From positions 62,001 through 126,000 of the forward strand of contig NZ_JAIVMG010000011.1 of the NCBI RefSeq assembly GCF_020177335.1: 64,000 nt of DNA. The letters run 5' to 3'. This document shows, in pieces, positions 9,944-20,561 of this stretch. Source of the stretch: Stappia indica (GTDB taxonomy: Bacteria; Pseudomonadota; Alphaproteobacteria; Rhizobiales; Stappiaceae). The notes under the pieces are model-generated. The model ran no database searches, was not told where the DNA came from, and worked only from the letters and a program-made list of their open reading frames with translations. Numbering within the stretch: the first letter of the stretch is position 1; every line of letters begins with the position of its first letter. Both the position numbers and the translations under genes were made by a program.

Positions 9944-11017
9944 ATGCGTGAAATTGTCGTCGATTCCGCCGAAATTGTCAGCGACCTGACCGCGCCGGCG
10001 CCCTCCCCCCGGGGCTTGCGCCCGCCGCTTTGGGTGGCCATTCTGGAGCGGCTGTGCACGGCCCATGGCGCGGTGCTGACCGTCGAGCCGGACTATGGCT
10101 ATGCCGGCTCTATCACCGGCGCCGATGGCCGGCGGCGCATGTTCAAGGGCACCAGTTTCGACATCAACGGCGCCGGCGCGGCCGCTCTTGCCAAGGACAA
10201 GGATTATGCCGCCCGCTTTCTGGCGGCGGCTGGTCTTGCCGTGCCGCGCGGGCTCTTGGTTCATGCCCCGCGCCGGGCCGCCGCGCTTCGTCTGAAGAAC
10301 CCGCAGGTGGCGGCGAGGCTGGCCGGCGTGCCGCAGGCTTGCGCCTTCGCGGCGGCCAGCGGTTATCCGCTGTTCGTCAAGCCGAACGAAGGCTCGGAAG
10401 GCGACGGGGTGGTGAAGGTCGGCGAGGAGCGTGCGCTTTGTGCCGCGCTCGACGATCTCTTCCAGATCCATGACCGGGTGCTGGTGCAAAAGGCGGTGGC
10501 GGGCGAGGATTTCCGCCTTGTGGTGCTCGATGGTGAGGTTCTGGCCGCGTTCCATCGCACCCCCTTCACCGTCACAGGCGATGGCATCCGCTCGCTGCGG
10601 GCGCTGGCGGGCGCGGCGGTGACAGGCTTTGCCGAGGGCGGTCATGGGGCGCGGATTGCACCCGAGGATCCCCGGATTTCCGCCCATCTTGCAGCAAACA
10701 ACCTTCAACTCGACATGGTGCCGGGCGCCGGAGAGCGGATCGCGCTTCTGCCCAATGCCAATCTGTCCACCGGCGGCGGCGCGGTGGAGGTGACGGAAGC
10801 GCTGGCGCCGGGGATTGCCGAGACGGCGGTGCGGGCAGCCGCGGCACTGGGCCTGCGCTTTGCCGGCGTCGATCTCCTGGTGGAGGGATCGTCAGCGGTG
10901 GTGCTGGAGGTGAATGCGGCGCCGGGCCTCTCCTATGCGCATCGGCTTGGCGGCGCGGCGGCGGAAACCGTGGAGCGGATCTATGCCCGGCTGCTGCAGG
11001 CGATCCTCGCCGGGTGA
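9944..11017 (+). CDS. ATP-grasp domain protein (cyanophycin/glutathione synthetase-like)
   Basis: Predicted carboxylate-amine ligase of 357 residues. The N-terminal region has KGTSFDINGAGAAALAKDKD, the short segment typical of cyanophycin synthetase-like and GshF-like ATP-grasp proteins. The nucleotide-binding lid region contains YPLFVKPNEGSEGDGVVKV, and RVLVQKAVAGEDFRLVVLDG follows. The metal-binding end is GVDLLVEGSSAVVLEVNAAPGLS. It lacks the Mur-ligase-like C-terminal domain of true cyanophycin synthetase, so it is not CphA. The product is unknown; peptide or amino-acid ligation is inferred. It follows lolA by 19 bases and ends ahead of a strong bidirectional terminator. Confidence 0.8.
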   Translation: MREIVVDSAEIVSDLTAPAPSPRGLRPPLWVAILERLCTAHGAVLTVEPDYGYAGSITGADGRRRMFKGTSFDINGAGAAALAKDKDYAARFLAAAGLAVPRGLLVHAPRRAAALRLKNPQVAARLAGVPQACAFAAASGYPLFVKPNEGSEGDGVVKVGEERALCAALDDLFQIHDRVLVQKAVAGEDFRLVVLDGEVLAAFHRTPFTVTGDGIRSLRALAGAAVTGFAEGGHGARIAPEDPRISAHLAANNLQLDMVPGAGERIALLPNANLSTGGGAVEVTEALAPGIAETAVRAAAALGLRFAGVDLLVEGSSAVVLEVNAAPGLSYAHRLGGAAAETVERIYARLLQAILAG

Positions 11018-11072
11018 GCGCGACGTGAGCTCTTGGCCGAACGGCCGGGATTTTTCTCAATGATTTCAATGA

Positions 11073-11104
11073 AAAAGGCCGGCGGAGTGATCCGCCGGCC
11101 TTTT
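11073..11104. terminator. Bidirectional intrinsic terminator
   Basis: A perfect 14-bp stem (AAAAGGCCGGCGGA at 11073-11086, complement at 11091-11104) closes a GTGA loop. It begins with an A-run and ends with a T-run, so it can terminate in both directions. It lies between the converging ATP-grasp gene and acnA, exactly where such an element is expected. Confidence 0.93.
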
Positions 11105-11150
11105 CCTGTTTCGATGGGCGCCGGCGGGAGGAGATCCCGCCGGGTCCGGA

Positions 11151-13898
<2,748 letters not shown>

Positions 13899-14290
13899 GA
13901 CTGGCGATCCCCTTCCTGAACTCGGTGCGGCCCGGCCGGCGGCCGGGCGTACCCTCGATGCGCGATCCGGTCACCGCCCCTGTCGACTTCTGGCGAAGTC
14001 CGGCGGCGTGCCGGCGGCGTGCGATTATGCCGCGCTGCCGCACCGGAGTGCGATCAGCACGCGAGTTGGCGCCCGTATAGCGAATTTTGTCGCGCGGTGC
14101 CAGCGGATACGCGCCTGTGTGGTGTCGGCAAATAGGATAGGCCGCCCCGCTGGCGGGCGCCCCTGCGGCAGCCCGGCGGAGGACGGGTGCGATGGATTGC
14201 CTCTTGATCGAAGTCCGCCGGGCATGCGATGCGGAGAAGGCCCGCGTTGCGGGTCGCCTTGTTCGTTTCCCGAAACCGTTCCGGATCGCC
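13899..14290. other. Divergent intergenic region acnA / ccmA
   Basis: A gap of 392 bases separates the acnA and ccmA start codons and should hold both promoters. I see no convincing gene in it. An 11-bp sequence (CCGGCGGCGTG) occurs twice in tandem at 14000-14021. The ccmA frame stays open upstream to 14192, but that part reads as arginine-rich, non-homologous sequence. Confidence 0.6.
14000..14021. repeat. 11-bp tandem duplication
   Basis: CCGGCGGCGTG at 14000-14010 is repeated exactly at 14011-14021 in the acnA/ccmA gap. It may be a simple slippage product; no function is assigned. Confidence 0.5.
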
Positions 14291-14917
14291 ATGCGCCTCG
14301 TTGCCGACACCCTAGCCTGCGATCGTGGCGGCCGCCGCGTGTTCTCCGATCTGTCGCTAAGCCTCGCTTCCGGCCGTGCCCTGGTGGTGCGTGGGCCGAA
14401 CGGGGTCGGCAAGTCCAGCCTGTTGCGGGTGATTGCCGGGTTGGTGCAGCCCGCGGCCGGCCAGCTTGCGGTCGAGGACGGGTTGCCGGAGCACAGTGTC
14501 GGGGAACACTGCCACTATTTCGGCCATCAGGATGCGTTGAAGCCGGCCATGTCGGTGTTGGAAAATCTCACCTTCTGGACCCGCTTCGTGCAGCCGGCGC
14601 CGCTGCCGGGGGATCGGGGTCCGGTCGCGCCGGAGGCGGCGCTGGAGCATCTGGGCATCCTGCATACCGCTCACCTTCCTGCCGCCTATCTGTCCGCCGG
14701 CCAGCGCCGCCGCTTGTCGCTGGCGCGGTTGATGGTGACCTTGCGGCCGATCTGGCTGCTGGACGAGCCGACCTCGGCGCTCGACAGCGCTTCGGAGGAA
14801 ACCTTGACCGGCTTGATGCGCGACCATCTTGCCGCCGGCGGCATGATCCTTGCCGCGACCCACCAGGATCTGGACCTGCCGGATGTGGCGAGCCTGCGGC
14901 TGGAGCGGGCGGCATGA
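14291..14917 (+). CDS. ccmA: Heme exporter ATPase CcmA
   Basis: ATP-binding subunit of the CcmABCD complex, which releases holo-CcmE for cytochrome c maturation. The protein has 208 residues. It carries Walker A VRGPNGVGKSSLLR, the signature AYLSAGQRRRLSLARL, Walker B IWLLDEPTSAL and the H-loop ATHQDL. The ATG at 14291 was chosen because the protein then begins at the ABC fold (MRLVADTLACDRGG). The stop overlaps the ccmB start (ATGA), showing translational coupling. Confidence 0.96.
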   Translation: MRLVADTLACDRGGRRVFSDLSLSLASGRALVVRGPNGVGKSSLLRVIAGLVQPAAGQLAVEDGLPEHSVGEHCHYFGHQDALKPAMSVLENLTFWTRFVQPAPLPGDRGPVAPEAALEHLGILHTAHLPAAYLSAGQRRRLSLARLMVTLRPIWLLDEPTSALDSASEETLTGLMRDHLAAGGMILAATHQDLDLPDVASLRLERAA

Positions 14918-15585
14918 GCGGCTGGGTCTGGGCTCTTTTCCTGCGAGAGTTGCGCTTGTCGGTCAGGGTCGGCGGCGGTGCGCTGATCGGCGTTCTGTTC
15001 TTCCTGGCCGTGATCACCGTCATTCCCTTCGGCGTTGGCCCGGATCTCAATCTTCTGGCGCTGATCGGCCCGGCGGTCCTGTGGATCGGCGCGCTGCTGG
15101 CCACCCTGCTCGGGCTCGACCGCCTGTTCCAGGCCGACCGCGACGACGGGTCGCTCGATCTGATGCTGATGGCCGGCCGGCCGCTGGAGCTGCTGGTGCT
15201 GGTCAAATGCGCCGCCCATTGGCTCGGCACCGGCCTGCCGCTGGTGATTGCCGCGCCGGTGCTGTCGATCTTCCTCAATCTTGAGCCGCTGGCGGTGGGT
15301 GCGGTGACGCTGACCCTTCTGGCCGGCACGCCGGCGCTGACGCTGATCGGGGCGATCGGCGCGGCGTTGACCGTGTCGCTGCGGCGCGGCGGGCTGCTGC
15401 TGGCCGTGCTGGTCATTCCGTTCAGCATTCCGGTGCTGATCTTCGGCGTCAGTGCCGCCGGGGCGGTGACGCGGGAGCCGGCGCCGTTCCTGACCCCCTT
15501 CCTGTTTCTGTGCGCGCTCAGCCTGATCGCATTGGTGGTCGGGCCGGTCGCCTCGGCGCTGGCGCTGCGGTTTTCCAGCGATTGA
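14914..15585 (+). CDS. ccmB: Heme exporter permease CcmB
   Basis: Membrane subunit of the CcmABCD ABC-type complex, 223 residues with six predicted membrane helices. The N-terminal LFLRELRLSVRVGGG, the loop LDRLFQADRDDGSLDLML and the following hydrophobic segments match CcmB. It overlaps ccmA by four bases and is followed after 69 bases by ccmC. The start MSGWVWALFLRE is fixed by the ATGA overlap. Confidence 0.96.
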   Translation: MSGWVWALFLRELRLSVRVGGGALIGVLFFLAVITVIPFGVGPDLNLLALIGPAVLWIGALLATLLGLDRLFQADRDDGSLDLMLMAGRPLELLVLVKCAAHWLGTGLPLVIAAPVLSIFLNLEPLAVGAVTLTLLAGTPALTLIGAIGAALTVSLRRGGLLLAVLVIPFSIPVLIFGVSAAGAVTREPAPFLTPFLFLCALSLIALVVGPVASALALRFSSD

Positions 15586-15654
15586 CGCTCGTCAAGGCAT
15601 TATGCCGCCCATCGGTGCATTGAAAGCGCGGGCATCCAACACTAGAACGGTGAC

Positions 15655-16413
15655 ATGGCTATCCTTGACCTCGCCAACCCGACCCGGTTCCTGAGCCTGG
15701 CGCAGCGACTGCTGCCCTGGGTTTCGGTCGCTTGCGTGGCCGCCTTCGTGGCGGGGCTCTATCTCACCTTCTTCGTCGCGCCGGACGACTACCAGCAGGG
15801 CGCGACGGTGAAGATCATGTATCTGCATGTGCCGGCGGCCTGGCTGTCGATGCTGTGCTATTCGACCATGGCGCTGTCGGCGCTGGGCACCTTGATCTGG
15901 AAGCACCCGCTGGCCGATGTCTCGGCCAAGGCGGCGGCGCCGATCGGGGCGGCCTTCACCTTCGTCTCGCTGATCACCGGATCGCTCTGGGGCAAGCCGA
16001 TGTGGGGCACCTACTGGGTGTGGGACGCGCGGCTGACCTCGGTGCTGGTGCTGTTCATCATGTATCTGGGGCTGATCGCCCTGTGGCGGACGATCGAGGA
16101 TCCGATCCGCGCCGGCAAGGCCGCCGCCGTGCTCACCCTGGTCGGCGCGATCAACCTGCCGATCATCAAGTTTTCCGTCGACTGGTGGAACACGCTGCAT
16201 CAGCCGGCCAGCGTGATCCGCATGGACGGTCCGACCATCCATGCCTCGATCCTGTGGCCGCTGTCGGTGATGGCCTTGGCCTTCACCCTCCTGTTCCTCG
16301 TCATGCACCTGATGGCGATGCGCAACGAGATCCTGCGCCGCCGGGTGCGAACCCTGCAACTGCACGCCGCCAGTGCCCGGCACGGCGTCGCCACACCACA
16401 GGCCGCGGAATGA
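15655..16413 (+). CDS. ccmC: Heme exporter permease CcmC
   Basis: Membrane protein that presents heme to CcmE. It has 252 residues and six helices. The tryptophan-rich WWD-type heme-handling motif is present as WGTYWVWDARLTSVLVLF, flanked by conserved histidines in YLHVPAAW and WWNTLHQPAS. All expected residues are present. The gene overlaps ccmD by four bases. Confidence 0.97.
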   Translation: MAILDLANPTRFLSLAQRLLPWVSVACVAAFVAGLYLTFFVAPDDYQQGATVKIMYLHVPAAWLSMLCYSTMALSALGTLIWKHPLADVSAKAAAPIGAAFTFVSLITGSLWGKPMWGTYWVWDARLTSVLVLFIMYLGLIALWRTIEDPIRAGKAAAVLTLVGAINLPIIKFSVDWWNTLHQPASVIRMDGPTIHASILWPLSVMALAFTLLFLVMHLMAMRNEILRRRVRTLQLHAASARHGVATPQAAE

Positions 16414-16604
16414 CCCAGTTGCTCGATCTCGGCCCGCATGCGGGGTTCATCCTCGCCAGCTTCGGCATCACCACCGTCGTCATCGCCGCGCTGTTCGGCT
16501 GGATCCTGGCCGATCATGCGGCGCTGAAGGGCAAGCTGGCGGAGCTGGAACGGCAAGGGGTGCGCCGCCGCTCCGGCGCCCGGCCTTCGGGAACGCCGTC
16601 ATGA
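16410..16604 (+). CDS. ccmD: Heme exporter protein CcmD
   Basis: Small single-span membrane protein (64 residues) that stabilises the CcmABC-CcmE complex. It has an N-terminal HAGFILASFG motif, one membrane helix (about residues 12-33) and a basic cytoplasmic tail (KGKLAELERQGVRRRSG), the normal CcmD layout. Start and stop overlap ccmC and ccmG through ATGA junctions. Confidence 0.93.
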   Translation: MTQLLDLGPHAGFILASFGITTVVIAALFGWILADHAALKGKLAELERQGVRRRSGARPSGTPS

Positions 16605-17218
16605 GCGCGGGCATGGACGGGGCGAGCGGCGGCCCGGCCCCGAAGCGGCGCCGGATCCCGCTGGTGGCGCTGTTGCCGCTGATCGTCTTCGGACTGCTGG
16701 CGGTGCTGTTCCTGATGCAGATCCTCAGCGGGCGCGATACCTCGCAGGTGCCATCGGCGTTGATCAACAAGCCGGCACCGGAGTTTTCCCTGCCGCCGGT
16801 GGAAGGACTGGTCGATGACGGCGTACCGCTGCCCGGTGTGTCCCGCGCCGATCTTCTGGGCAAGGTGAGTGTCGTCAACGTCTTCGCCTCCTGGTGCGTG
16901 CCCTGCCGGCAGGAGCATCCGCTGCTGGAGAAGCTCGCCCGGGACGGGCGGGCGCAGATGATCGGCCTCAACTACAAGGACAAGCCGGAGAACGCCCGGC
17001 GGTTCCTCGGCACGCTCGGCAACCCCTATGACCGGGTCGGCGCCGACGACAACGGCCGTGCCGGCATCCTCTGGGGGGTGTATGGCGTGCCGGAGACCTT
17101 CATCGTCGATGCGAGCGGGACGATCCGCTACAAGTTCATCGGCCCGCTCTCGGAAGAAAGCTACAGCGCCGTGTTCCTGCCGGAGTTGGAAAAGGTGCTG
17201 GCCGACCCGCGCCCCTGA
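16601..17218 (+). CDS. ccmG: Thiol:disulfide oxidoreductase CcmG/DsbE
   Basis: Membrane-anchored periplasmic thioredoxin that keeps apocytochrome c cysteines reduced. The protein has 205 residues: an N-terminal anchor (about 20-42) and a thioredoxin fold with active site FASWCVPCRQEHP. The cis-proline loop is GVYGVPETFIVD. It is the last gene of the ATGA-coupled ccm operon; no ccmE, ccmF or ccmH is present in the window. Confidence 0.96.
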   Translation: MSAGMDGASGGPAPKRRRIPLVALLPLIVFGLLAVLFLMQILSGRDTSQVPSALINKPAPEFSLPPVEGLVDDGVPLPGVSRADLLGKVSVVNVFASWCVPCRQEHPLLEKLARDGRAQMIGLNYKDKPENARRFLGTLGNPYDRVGADDNGRAGILWGVYGVPETFIVDASGTIRYKFIGPLSEESYSAVFLPELEKVLADPRP

Positions 17219-17227
17219 TCTCTGACT

Positions 17228-17248
17228 GGGATCTGGGCCCCTGATCCC
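17228..17248 (+). promoter_or_regulatory. Weak stem-loop after ccmG
   Basis: GGGATC (17228-17233) pairs with GATCCC (17243-17248) around a nine-base loop, ten bases after the ccmG stop. There is no T-run. It may mark the 3' end of the ccm message, but the stem is short. Confidence 0.3.
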
Positions 17249-17349
17249 GGGGCGGCCTCAAGCGCTCGTGACTCGCCATTGAACGGTGGGCTGCGTATGG
17301 TCGGGGCGAAGAAAGCCGGACCGGATCCGGCCTTCCCGCCCGCGAACCG

Positions 17350-18087
17350 ATGATCCGTCTCATGCGACAGGCTCTTGTCTTCACCCTTTGCGCTGCGCTT
17401 GCCGCGTTTGCCGCCACAGTGCCGGCGGCGGCTACCGAGCGGCCGCGGGCGGTGGTGGAGTTGTTCACCAGCCAGGGGTGCTCCTCCTGCCCGCCGGCGG
17501 ATCGGCTGTTCTCCGAACTTGTCGGCCGCACGGATCTGGTGGCGCTGTCCTATTCGGTCGACTACTGGGACTATCTCGGCTGGAAGGATACGCTCGCCAC
17601 GCCGGCCAACAGCGCCCGCCAGCGGGGCTATGCGGAGGCGCGCGGCGACCGGGCGGTCTATACGCCGCAAATGGTGGTCAACGGTGCCCGGCATCTGGTC
17701 GGCAGTGACCGGCGGGCGCTGACGCGCGGGCTGGCCGAGGCAGATGCGCTGCCGGCGCGAGTGGAGCTGAAGCGCCAGGGCGATCTGATCGAGATCCATG
17801 TGACCGGCGAGTTGCCTCCGGCGGTGCGGATGGCGACGGTGTATTTTCTCGGTATCGGCAGGCGGGTCGAGGTGGCAATCGGCCGGGGCGAAAATACCGG
17901 GCGCAGGATCGCCTATTCCAATGTGGTGCGCGATATCCGCGCGGTCGGCATGTGGGAGGGCGGCCGCGCGGTCTTTCGCCTGCCGGTGAGCGAGGTGCGC
18001 AAGAGCGGCGCGTCCAACTGCGCGGCGCTGGTACAGGTGGAGATCCGGGGGCGGCCGGGTCCGATCCTCGGCGCCGGGTTCCTCTGA
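17350..18087 (+). CDS. DUF1223 thioredoxin-like secreted protein
   Basis: Secreted protein of 245 residues with a signal peptide of about 28 (ending VPAAAT). The start of the mature part, VVELFTSQGCSSCPPADRLF, carries a CSSC pair in a thioredoxin-like context and defines the DUF1223 family. SYSVDYWDYLGWKDTLATP is also conserved. The gene follows the ccm operon, as in many rhizobia. A redox role in the periplasm is an inference; no substrate is known. Confidence 0.88.
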   Translation: MIRLMRQALVFTLCAALAAFAATVPAAATERPRAVVELFTSQGCSSCPPADRLFSELVGRTDLVALSYSVDYWDYLGWKDTLATPANSARQRGYAEARGDRAVYTPQMVVNGARHLVGSDRRALTRGLAEADALPARVELKRQGDLIEIHVTGELPPAVRMATVYFLGIGRRVEVAIGRGENTGRRIAYSNVVRDIRAVGMWEGGRAVFRLPVSEVRKSGASNCAALVQVEIRGRPGPILGAGFL

Positions 18088-18088
18088 G

Positions 18089-18109
18089 ACGGGCGGTTGT
18101 GCCCGTTTT
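18089..18109 (+). terminator. Candidate intrinsic terminator
   Basis: ACGGGC (18089-18094) pairs with GCCCGT (18101-18106) around a six-base loop. The run from the stem into the next bases is TTTT. It sits directly after the DUF1223 stop codon. Confidence 0.6.
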
Positions 18110-18256
18110 CCCCCGTCGCTTTCGTTTTTTCCGCCGGCGGCTTTGTGTTCGCCGGTGAAGATGCTAGGCCTTTGCCGCTGGCGGAACACCGGACGCGGGA
18201 TGTGCGGTTCGAACGTTCCGGTCCCGGGCATCCGTGGCGAACGAGGGCCGCTTTCC

Positions 18257-19144
18257 ATGACTTTCAGACTGCGCATCGCCCTTGGGAGCATCGCCATCGG
18301 GCTCCTTGTGCTCGGCTTGAAATTCGTCGCCTACTGGTGGACCGGATCGGTGGCGCTTTATTCCGATGCGCTGGAGTCGGTCGTCAACGTGGCTTCGGCG
18401 GTGGCGGCCTTCGTCGCTGTCTGGTTTGCCTCCAAGCCGGCGGACAGCAATCACCCTTACGGGCATGACAAGGCGGAGTATTTCGCCGCCGTTCTGGTCG
18501 GCGTGATGATCGTGCTCGCTGCCCTGTCGATCGTGCGCGAGGCCTGGCTTGCCTATGTGGCGCCGCAGCCGGTGATCTTCTCCGCCGAGGGCTTGCTGAT
18601 CAACGGTGCGGCAAGCCTGATCAACGGCGCCTGGGCCTTCGTGCTGATCCGGGTCGGCCGGGCGCATCGCTCGCTGGCGCTGGTGGCCGATGGCAAGCAT
18701 CTGGTCACCGATGTGGTGTCCTCGGTCGGGGTGCTGTTCGGTGTGGTGCTGGTACTCCTGACCGGCATTCAGGCGCTGGATTCCCTGCTGGCGGGCATCG
18801 TCGCCCTCAACATTCTCTGGTCCGGCTGGGGTTTGATGAAGGAATCCGTCGGCGGGCTGATGGATGAGGCGGTGGCGCCGGCGCTGCAGGAGCGGATCCG
18901 CGAGATGATCTCCACGGCGGGCGAAGGCGCGCTGGAAGCCCATGACCTCAGGACCCGCTCGGCTGGCCACGTGGTGTTCGTCGACTTCCATCTGGTGGTG
19001 CCGGGCACCATGACCGTGGAAACCGCCCATGACATCTGCGACCGGATCGAGGAGGCGATCTCGCGGGATGTGCCCGGAGCGCGGACGACGATCCATGTGG
19101 AGCCGGAACACAAGGCCAAGCACGCGGGCATCGTCGTCGTCTGA
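18257..19144 (+). CDS. Cation diffusion facilitator family metal transporter
   Basis: Proton-driven efflux of divalent metal ions across the inner membrane. The protein has 295 residues, six membrane helices and a C-terminal cytoplasmic ferredoxin-like domain (VDFHLVVPGTMTVETAHDICD). The transport site is visible as SDALESVVN in helix 2 and DGKHLVTDVVSS in helix 5 (Asp/Glu with His/Asp), plus the loop HPYGHDKAEYF. The ATG at 18257 has GAGGG upstream; a longer frame from 18143 adds residues without CDF character. Zinc, iron or manganese cannot be told apart here. Confidence 0.92.
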   Translation: MTFRLRIALGSIAIGLLVLGLKFVAYWWTGSVALYSDALESVVNVASAVAAFVAVWFASKPADSNHPYGHDKAEYFAAVLVGVMIVLAALSIVREAWLAYVAPQPVIFSAEGLLINGAASLINGAWAFVLIRVGRAHRSLALVADGKHLVTDVVSSVGVLFGVVLVLLTGIQALDSLLAGIVALNILWSGWGLMKESVGGLMDEAVAPALQERIREMISTAGEGALEAHDLRTRSAGHVVFVDFHLVVPGTMTVETAHDICDRIEEAISRDVPGARTTIHVEPEHKAKHAGIVVV

Positions 19145-19174
19145 GCCCACGCGCCGCGCATGGCCGCGCCGCGG

Positions 19175-20329
19175 TCAGCCGGCCAGCGCCTCCGCCGGCC
19201 TGGCCGGGGAAAAGCGGCGCAGCAGCTCCAGCACCTGGCGGGGGGCGACCGGCTTGGCAAGCACCGCGTCGAATCCGGCCGCTTCCAGTTCCTCGCAGGC
19301 AGGATCGGCGGTGACGGCGACCACCGGCAGGTTCGGCTGTGCCGAGCGGCTGCGGATCCGGGACAGGGTGGCGTAGCCGTCCATCTCCGGCATGTGAATA
19401 TCCATCAGGACGAGATCGAAGGTGCCGGCGGCGAGCCGGTCCAATGCCTCACGGCCGCTTGCCGCCAGCATCGCGTCGCCGCCAAAGGACCGCAGCACGG
19501 TGGCGATCACCTCGCGACCGGCGGAATTGTCATCCACCACCAGATAGCGCCGTCCGGTCAGCGGGGCCGCGTCGGTTTCCATCCTGGCCTGAGGTTCAGC
19601 AATGTCTCCGGTGTTCTCCTCCGGCGGCGCCTTGGTGACGCTGGCCAGCGGCAGGGTCAGGCGAAAGCGGCTACCGGCGGCGGTGCTTTCCACCAGATCG
19701 AGCCGTCCGCCGGCCAGCGCCGCGGCCCGGGCCGCGCTCCACAGGCCCAGACCGGTCCCGGGCGCGGTGCCGTCGGCATTGCCCGCGCGGGCGCGCGGTT
19801 CGAAGATCCAGGCGGTTTCCTGAGGCGGAATACCGATGCCGGTATCGGCGATCTCCACGATCAACCGGTCGTCCTGCCGCCGGGCGTCGAGCCTGAGCCC
19901 GCCTTCGGGGGTGTATTTCACCGCATTGTCGATGAGGGCGGAGAGGATTTGCCGCAGAGCCAGCGGCTCCGGGATCCGATCCGCCTGAAGGGCCGGGGCG
20001 ATGTCCACGCCCAGGGTGAGCCCCCGGGCGCGGGCATGGCCGGCGAAAAGCTCCGCCACGCCGGCGATCAGCGGGCCGGCGGCCTGCGGTCCGGGCGGCG
20101 GCGCGCCGATCAGATCGCCGGTCATCTGCAGCATGGCGTCGATGGCGGCAATCAGGGTTTCCAGTGCGGCGGATTGGCGGCGGGTGGTCGGTTCGCAGCC
20201 GATCATCTCGGCCGCCGTGCGCATGGCGGCAAGCGGGGTGCGCAGGTCATGAACCAGCGCCGCCTCGCGCTCGGTGACGCTGCCCGGGCCGCTACCCGCC
20301 GACATCGGGCCTTTGTCCTGCTTGTTCAT
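19175..20329 (-). CDS. Sensor-less hybrid histidine kinase / response regulator
   Basis: Cytoplasmic hybrid signalling protein of 384 residues with no membrane segment or input domain. The phosphoacceptor box is LVHDLRTPLAAM (about residues 26-37). ATPase motifs are LIDNAVKYTP (N box), VEIADTGIGIPP (G1), AWIFEP (F) and GTGLGLWSAAR (G2). A C-terminal receiver domain has YLVVDDNSAG, phosphoacceptor LVLMDIHMPEMDG and the lysine in LAKPVAP. ATG 20329 is used; ATG 20305 is an alternative. It is divergent from the AEC transporter gene. The signal and output are unknown; input may come from a partner protein. Confidence 0.88.
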   Translation of the reverse strand: MNKQDKGPMSAGSGPGSVTEREAALVHDLRTPLAAMRTAAEMIGCEPTTRRQSAALETLIAAIDAMLQMTGDLIGAPPPGPQAAGPLIAGVAELFAGHARARGLTLGVDIAPALQADRIPEPLALRQILSALIDNAVKYTPEGGLRLDARRQDDRLIVEIADTGIGIPPQETAWIFEPRARAGNADGTAPGTGLGLWSAARAAALAGGRLDLVESTAAGSRFRLTLPLASVTKAPPEENTGDIAEPQARMETDAAPLTGRRYLVVDDNSAGREVIATVLRSFGGDAMLAASGREALDRLAAGTFDLVLMDIHMPEMDGYATLSRIRSRSAQPNLPVVAVTADPACEELEAAGFDAVLAKPVAPRQVLELLRRFSPARPAEALAG

Positions 20330-20350
20330 TCCGCTTTCATCCGGTCTCTG

Positions 20351-20431
20351 GCCCCTTGCAACGGGGCATCCGCACAGGGCTGTGCCCCAGGGGGACTTTT
20401 GCCGCTGCGGGCAGCGGAATCAAGACATTCC
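20351..20431 (+). ncRNA. Cluster of stem-loops ahead of the AEC gene (candidate leader RNA)
   Basis: Four short inverted repeats follow each other in 81 bases: GCCCC/GGGGC (20351-20367), GCACA/TGTGC (20372-20385), CCGCTG/CAGCGG (20402-20417) and GGAAT/ATTCC (20416-20431). The GGGGC arm at 20363 could instead pair with a second GCCCC at 20384-20388, so alternative folds exist. The element could be a transcribed leader of the AEC gene, or simply GC-rich dyads and an operator. No known riboswitch class is recognised. Confidence 0.3.
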
Positions 20432-20561
20432 ATCGCTCATCCGGCCCTCAGTGGTTCGGCCCTTGCGTCCTGCGCGGCCAGGTTTGAAGGCGCCGGCACC
20501 GGAGGGCGCGCTCGGCGCGCGGCTGCTTGCCGTCCGCCCCGCCCCATGCGAAAGAGCGGGG

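Noticed and set aside
9944-11017. Cyanophycin synthetase
   Set aside because: Too short and without the Mur-ligase-like domain or a cyanophycinase neighbour.
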